A stretch of 64,000 bases of DNA from assembly GCF_040659735.1 (NCBI RefSeq), contig NZ_JBFANZ010000013.1, positions 76,844 to 140,843 of the forward strand, given 5' to 3'. The notes under the pieces were generated by a model, which saw only the letters and a program-made list of their open reading frames with translations, was not told the DNA's origin and made no database searches. Numbering within the stretch: the stretch's first letter is position 1; each line of letters starts with the position of its first letter. The translations under genes and the position numbers were made by a program. Below, piece after piece: positions 62,327 to 64,000 of this stretch. The stretch comes from Micromonospora_I sp040659735 (GTDB lineage Bacteria; Actinomycetota; Actinomycetes; Mycobacteriales; Micromonosporaceae).

Positions 62327-62472
62327 GCGAGCGGCAGGGAGGAACCCGGTGTGAATCCGGGGCGGTCCCGCCACTGTGACCGGGGAGCGACCCGCAGGTA
62401 AGGCCACGGCCGGCAACGGCTGGAAGGCCGCGGGGAGCGTCGATCCGGGAGTCAGGAGACTCCGCCGCTCGC
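62327..62472 (+). ncRNA. Cobalamin riboswitch upstream of the chelatase AAA gene
   Basis: A second full B12 aptamer with the same blocks as the copy before cobN (GGGAGGAACCCGGTG, CCCGCCACTGTGACC, GTCAGGAGACTCC). The closing helix GCGAGCGGC (62327-62335) / GCCGCTCGC (62464-62472) is evident. It ends about 70 bases before the ATG at 62544. Confidence 0.93.
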
Positions 62473-62543
62473 ATGACCCATTGATACGCGGGCGTGGACA
62501 CCCGCGGAAGGGACTCGAGCGTGCCTTCGTGCCTGAGCGGGGG

Positions 62544-64000
62544 ATGACCCCGCCCTATCCGTTCACCGCCGTGGTCGGCCTCCCCGACCTGCGGCTCGCG
62601 CTGCTTCTCACCGCCGTCTCGCCGGCCATCGGCGGGGTGCTCGTGCGGGGCGAGAAGGGCACCGCCAAGTCGACCGCCGTCCGCGCGCTGGCCGCGTTGC
62701 TGCCGGAGATCGCGGTGATCCGAGGCTGCCGTTTCGCCTGCGATCCCGCGGCGCGCGACGCCGACTGCCCGGACGGGCCGCACGACGCGGATCCCGCCAC
62801 TGTCGACCACCGCCGCGCGAGCCTCGTGGAGCTGCCGGTCGGCGCGACCGAGGACCGGGTCGTCGGCACGCTGGACGTGCAGCGCGCGCTCACCGCGGGC
62901 GTCAAGGCGTATGAGCCGGGGCTGCTGGCCGCCGCGCACCGTGGTCTGCTCTACGTCGACGAGGTCAACCTCCTCCCCGATCACCTCGTCGACCTTCTGC
63001 TGGACGCCGCGGCGATGGGCCGCGCGCACGTGGAGCGCGACGGGATCTCGGTCAAGCACGCCGCGCGGTTCCTGCTGGTCGGCACGATGAACCCGGAGGA
63101 GGGTGAGCCCCGGCCGCAGCTCGTCGACCGGTTCGGCCTGGTGGTGACGGTCGGCGCGCCGACCGAGCCGGGCCCGCGGGCCGAGGTGGTGCGGCGCCGG
63201 CTGGCCTACGAGGCCGACCCGGCGGGCTTCGCGGCCGGCTGGGTGGAGAGCGACGCCGCGCTCGCCGACCGGATCGCCGCCGCCCGCCGCCGGCTTCCCG
63301 GGGTACGCCTGCCCGACGCCGAACTGGACCGGATCGCCCGGATCTGCCTCGCGTACGGGGTGGACGGGCTGCGCGCCGACATCGTGGTGGCCCGGGCAGC
63401 GGTGGCGCTCGCCGCCTGGCAGGACCGGGACACTGTCACCGTCGATGACGTGCGCGATGCCGCCCGGCTCGCGCTGCCGCACCGGCGCCGCCGGGATCCG
63501 CTCGATCCGCCCGGCGCGGACGAGGAGCAGTTGGAGCAGGCGCTGCGCCAAGCCGGCGCCGACGACGACGGCCCCGATGACGACGGCGCCGATGACGACG
63601 GCCCCGATGACGACGGCCCCGACGACGACGGCCCCGACCACGGCGGCCCCGACGACGACGGTGGACCCGACGGCGGTGGCGGACCGGACGGCCGGCGATC
63701 GGACGACGGAGCGCCGCACGAACGGGATCCGGGCGGCGCGCCGGACGACTCGTCATCCGAGGCGGACGCGGAGGAGCGGGACCGCGCGGGCAACGGCCGC
63801 GGTCGTCCGGCGCCGACCGGTGCCGCGTACCGGCCTCGGCCGCTGGAGTTGCGGGGGCGGGGCGACGGCGCGCACACCGGCCGTCGCTCGCCCGCGTACG
63901 CCCGGCGCGGCCGCCTTCGCGGTCGGAACGGTGTAGAAGCGGATCAGGATGTGCGGCAGACCGGCGGTGCCGAGCACCAGCGCGATGCCGAGCGAGAGCA
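62544..64000 (+). CDS. Mg/Co-chelatase AAA subunit (ChlI/ChlD-like), 3' part disrupted or mis-joined
   Basis: About 457 residues are shown and the frame is open to the edge. The AAA ATPase domain has Walker A RGEKGTAKST, Walker B LLYVDEVNLLPDH and the family block RFLLVGTMNPEEGEPRPQL. An acidic Asp/Gly/Pro linker of 15-base repeats (63561-63665) follows, then PRPLELRGRGDGAHTGRRSP. The VWA domain expected next is missing: from about 63907 the DNA instead matches, on the other strand, a solute-symporter gene. It is the likely AAA partner of CobN. ATG 62544 is chosen; GTG 62529 in frame is an alternative. Confidence 0.88.
   Translation, partial: MTPPYPFTAVVGLPDLRLALLLTAVSPAIGGVLVRGEKGTAKSTAVRALAALLPEIAVIRGCRFACDPAARDADCPDGPHDADPATVDHRRASLVELPVGATEDRVVGTLDVQRALTAGVKAYEPGLLAAAHRGLLYVDEVNLLPDHLVDLLLDAAAMGRAHVERDGISVKHAARFLLVGTMNPEEGEPRPQLVDRFGLVVTVGAPTEPGPRAEVVRRRLAYEADPAGFAAGWVESDAALADRIAAARRRLPGVRLPDAELDRIARICLAYGVDGLRADIVVARAAVALAAWQDRDTVTVDDVRDAARLALPHRRRRDPLDPPGADEEQLEQALRQAGADDDGPDDDGADDDGPDDDGPDDDGPDHGGPDDDGGPDGGGGPDGRRSDDGAPHERDPGGAPDDSSSEADAEERDRAGNGRGRPAPTGAAYRPRPLELRGRGDGAHTGRRSPAYARRGRLRGRNGVEADQDVRQTGGAEHQRDAERE
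63561..63665 (+). repeat. 15-bp coding minisatellite in the chelatase linker
   Basis: Seven units of the form GAYGACGACGGCSCC encode DDDG(P/A), giving an acidic flexible linker between the AAA domain and the expected VWA domain. Units 1-5 differ by one or two bases, so the array probably expands and contracts. Confidence 0.85.
63909..64000 (-). pseudogene. Fragment of an acetate/solute:sodium symporter (ActP-like), joined at the right end
   Basis: On the minus strand the last 92 bases read LSLGIALVLGTAGLPHILIR followed by FYTVPTAKAA. From memory this is the conserved TM segment of ActP-type symporters (GTAGLPHILMRFFTV). After TAKAA the symporter similarity stops and the sequence becomes the chelatase gene. 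The join falls on GCGGCCGC at 63907-63914. It is either a true rearrangement or a chimeric assembly. Confidence 0.65.

Noticed and set aside
62229..63719. Minus-strand 496-codon frame across the second riboswitch and chelatase
   Set aside because: Antisense shadow; the part reading GRGLTCGSLPGHSGG is simply the reverse strand of the B12 aptamer, seen also opposite the first riboswitch.

Overview
The window is about 72-75% GC by eye, with dense, overlapping ATGA/GTGA-linked genes and frequent GTG/TTG starts. Together with a conservon, a SapB-type morphogen cluster, an ergothioneine operon and B12 riboswitches, this points to a filamentous actinomycete. A Micromonosporaceae member (Micromonospora-like) is my best guess, but no rRNA or other marker in the window proves it. 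A run of 99 Ns at 43650-43748 marks a draft assembly gap inside a tandem repeat.

Layout. (1) 1-12111: a nearly complete choline to pyruvate catabolic island. It holds a choline-dehydrogenase-type GMC oxidoreductase (cut by the left edge), a Rieske ferredoxin, a ferredoxin reductase, an IclR regulator, glyA, purU, a dimethylglycine oxidase, a monomeric sarcosine oxidase, a betaine-monooxygenase-type Rieske oxygenase and L-serine dehydratase. Three promoter regions carry pairs of 17-bp GTTGYG-N5-CRCAAC-like palindromes, each pair offset by exactly 19 bp, which are candidate IclR operators. (2) 12112-18136: a small genomic island or relic mobile element with a GntR regulator and iteron-like operators, tiny membrane peptides, a CoiA-like nuclease, a tyrosine recombinase, a Nudix hydrolase and an endonuclease VII-type HNH protein. 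A ghost fragment of the proteasomal ATPase Arc/Mpa lies at its left edge. (3) 18411-22343: an iron/polyamine/phosphonate-type ABC importer. (4) 23159-28202: a conservon (cvnABCD) followed by an orphan glycine-betaine-type binding lipoprotein. (5) 28363-31052: a polytopic glycosyltransferase-like protein and a lipid kinase. (6) 31236-35554: egtABCD for ergothioneine. (7) 35673-47136: FKBP, a fungalysin protease, a TPR-GGDEF protein, a MazEF-type toxin-antitoxin pair, a molybdopterin oxidoreductase with a flavin reductase, 6-phosphogluconate dehydrogenase and a Pro/Ala-rich secreted protein. (8) 47345-55050: a ram/amf (SapB-like class III lanthipeptide) cluster with two LuxR-type regulators, two ABC exporters, a 44-residue precursor and a LanKC synthetase. 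(9) 55463-56497: a streptogrisin-type protease. (10) 56611-64000: two nearly identical cobalamin riboswitches upstream of cobN and of a Mg/Co-chelatase AAA gene, with a membrane GGDEF gene between them.

How parts work together. In region 1 choline is oxidised to betaine, stripped of three methyl groups to glycine, converted to serine by SHMT and deaminated to pyruvate. The methyl groups enter tetrahydrofolate and PurU can release formate. In region 8 RamC modifies RamS and the two ABC half-transporters export the product. In region 10 B12 represses the cobalt chelatase genes.

Points that most deserve a second look: the 19-bp-phased operator pairs, the glycine-rich SapB leader, an ~80-bp stem-loop repeat family with a compensatory base change, the Arc ghost, the 64-bp array at the gap, and the right end, where the chelatase gene runs into an antisense acetate-symporter-like fragment at a GCGGCCGC site.
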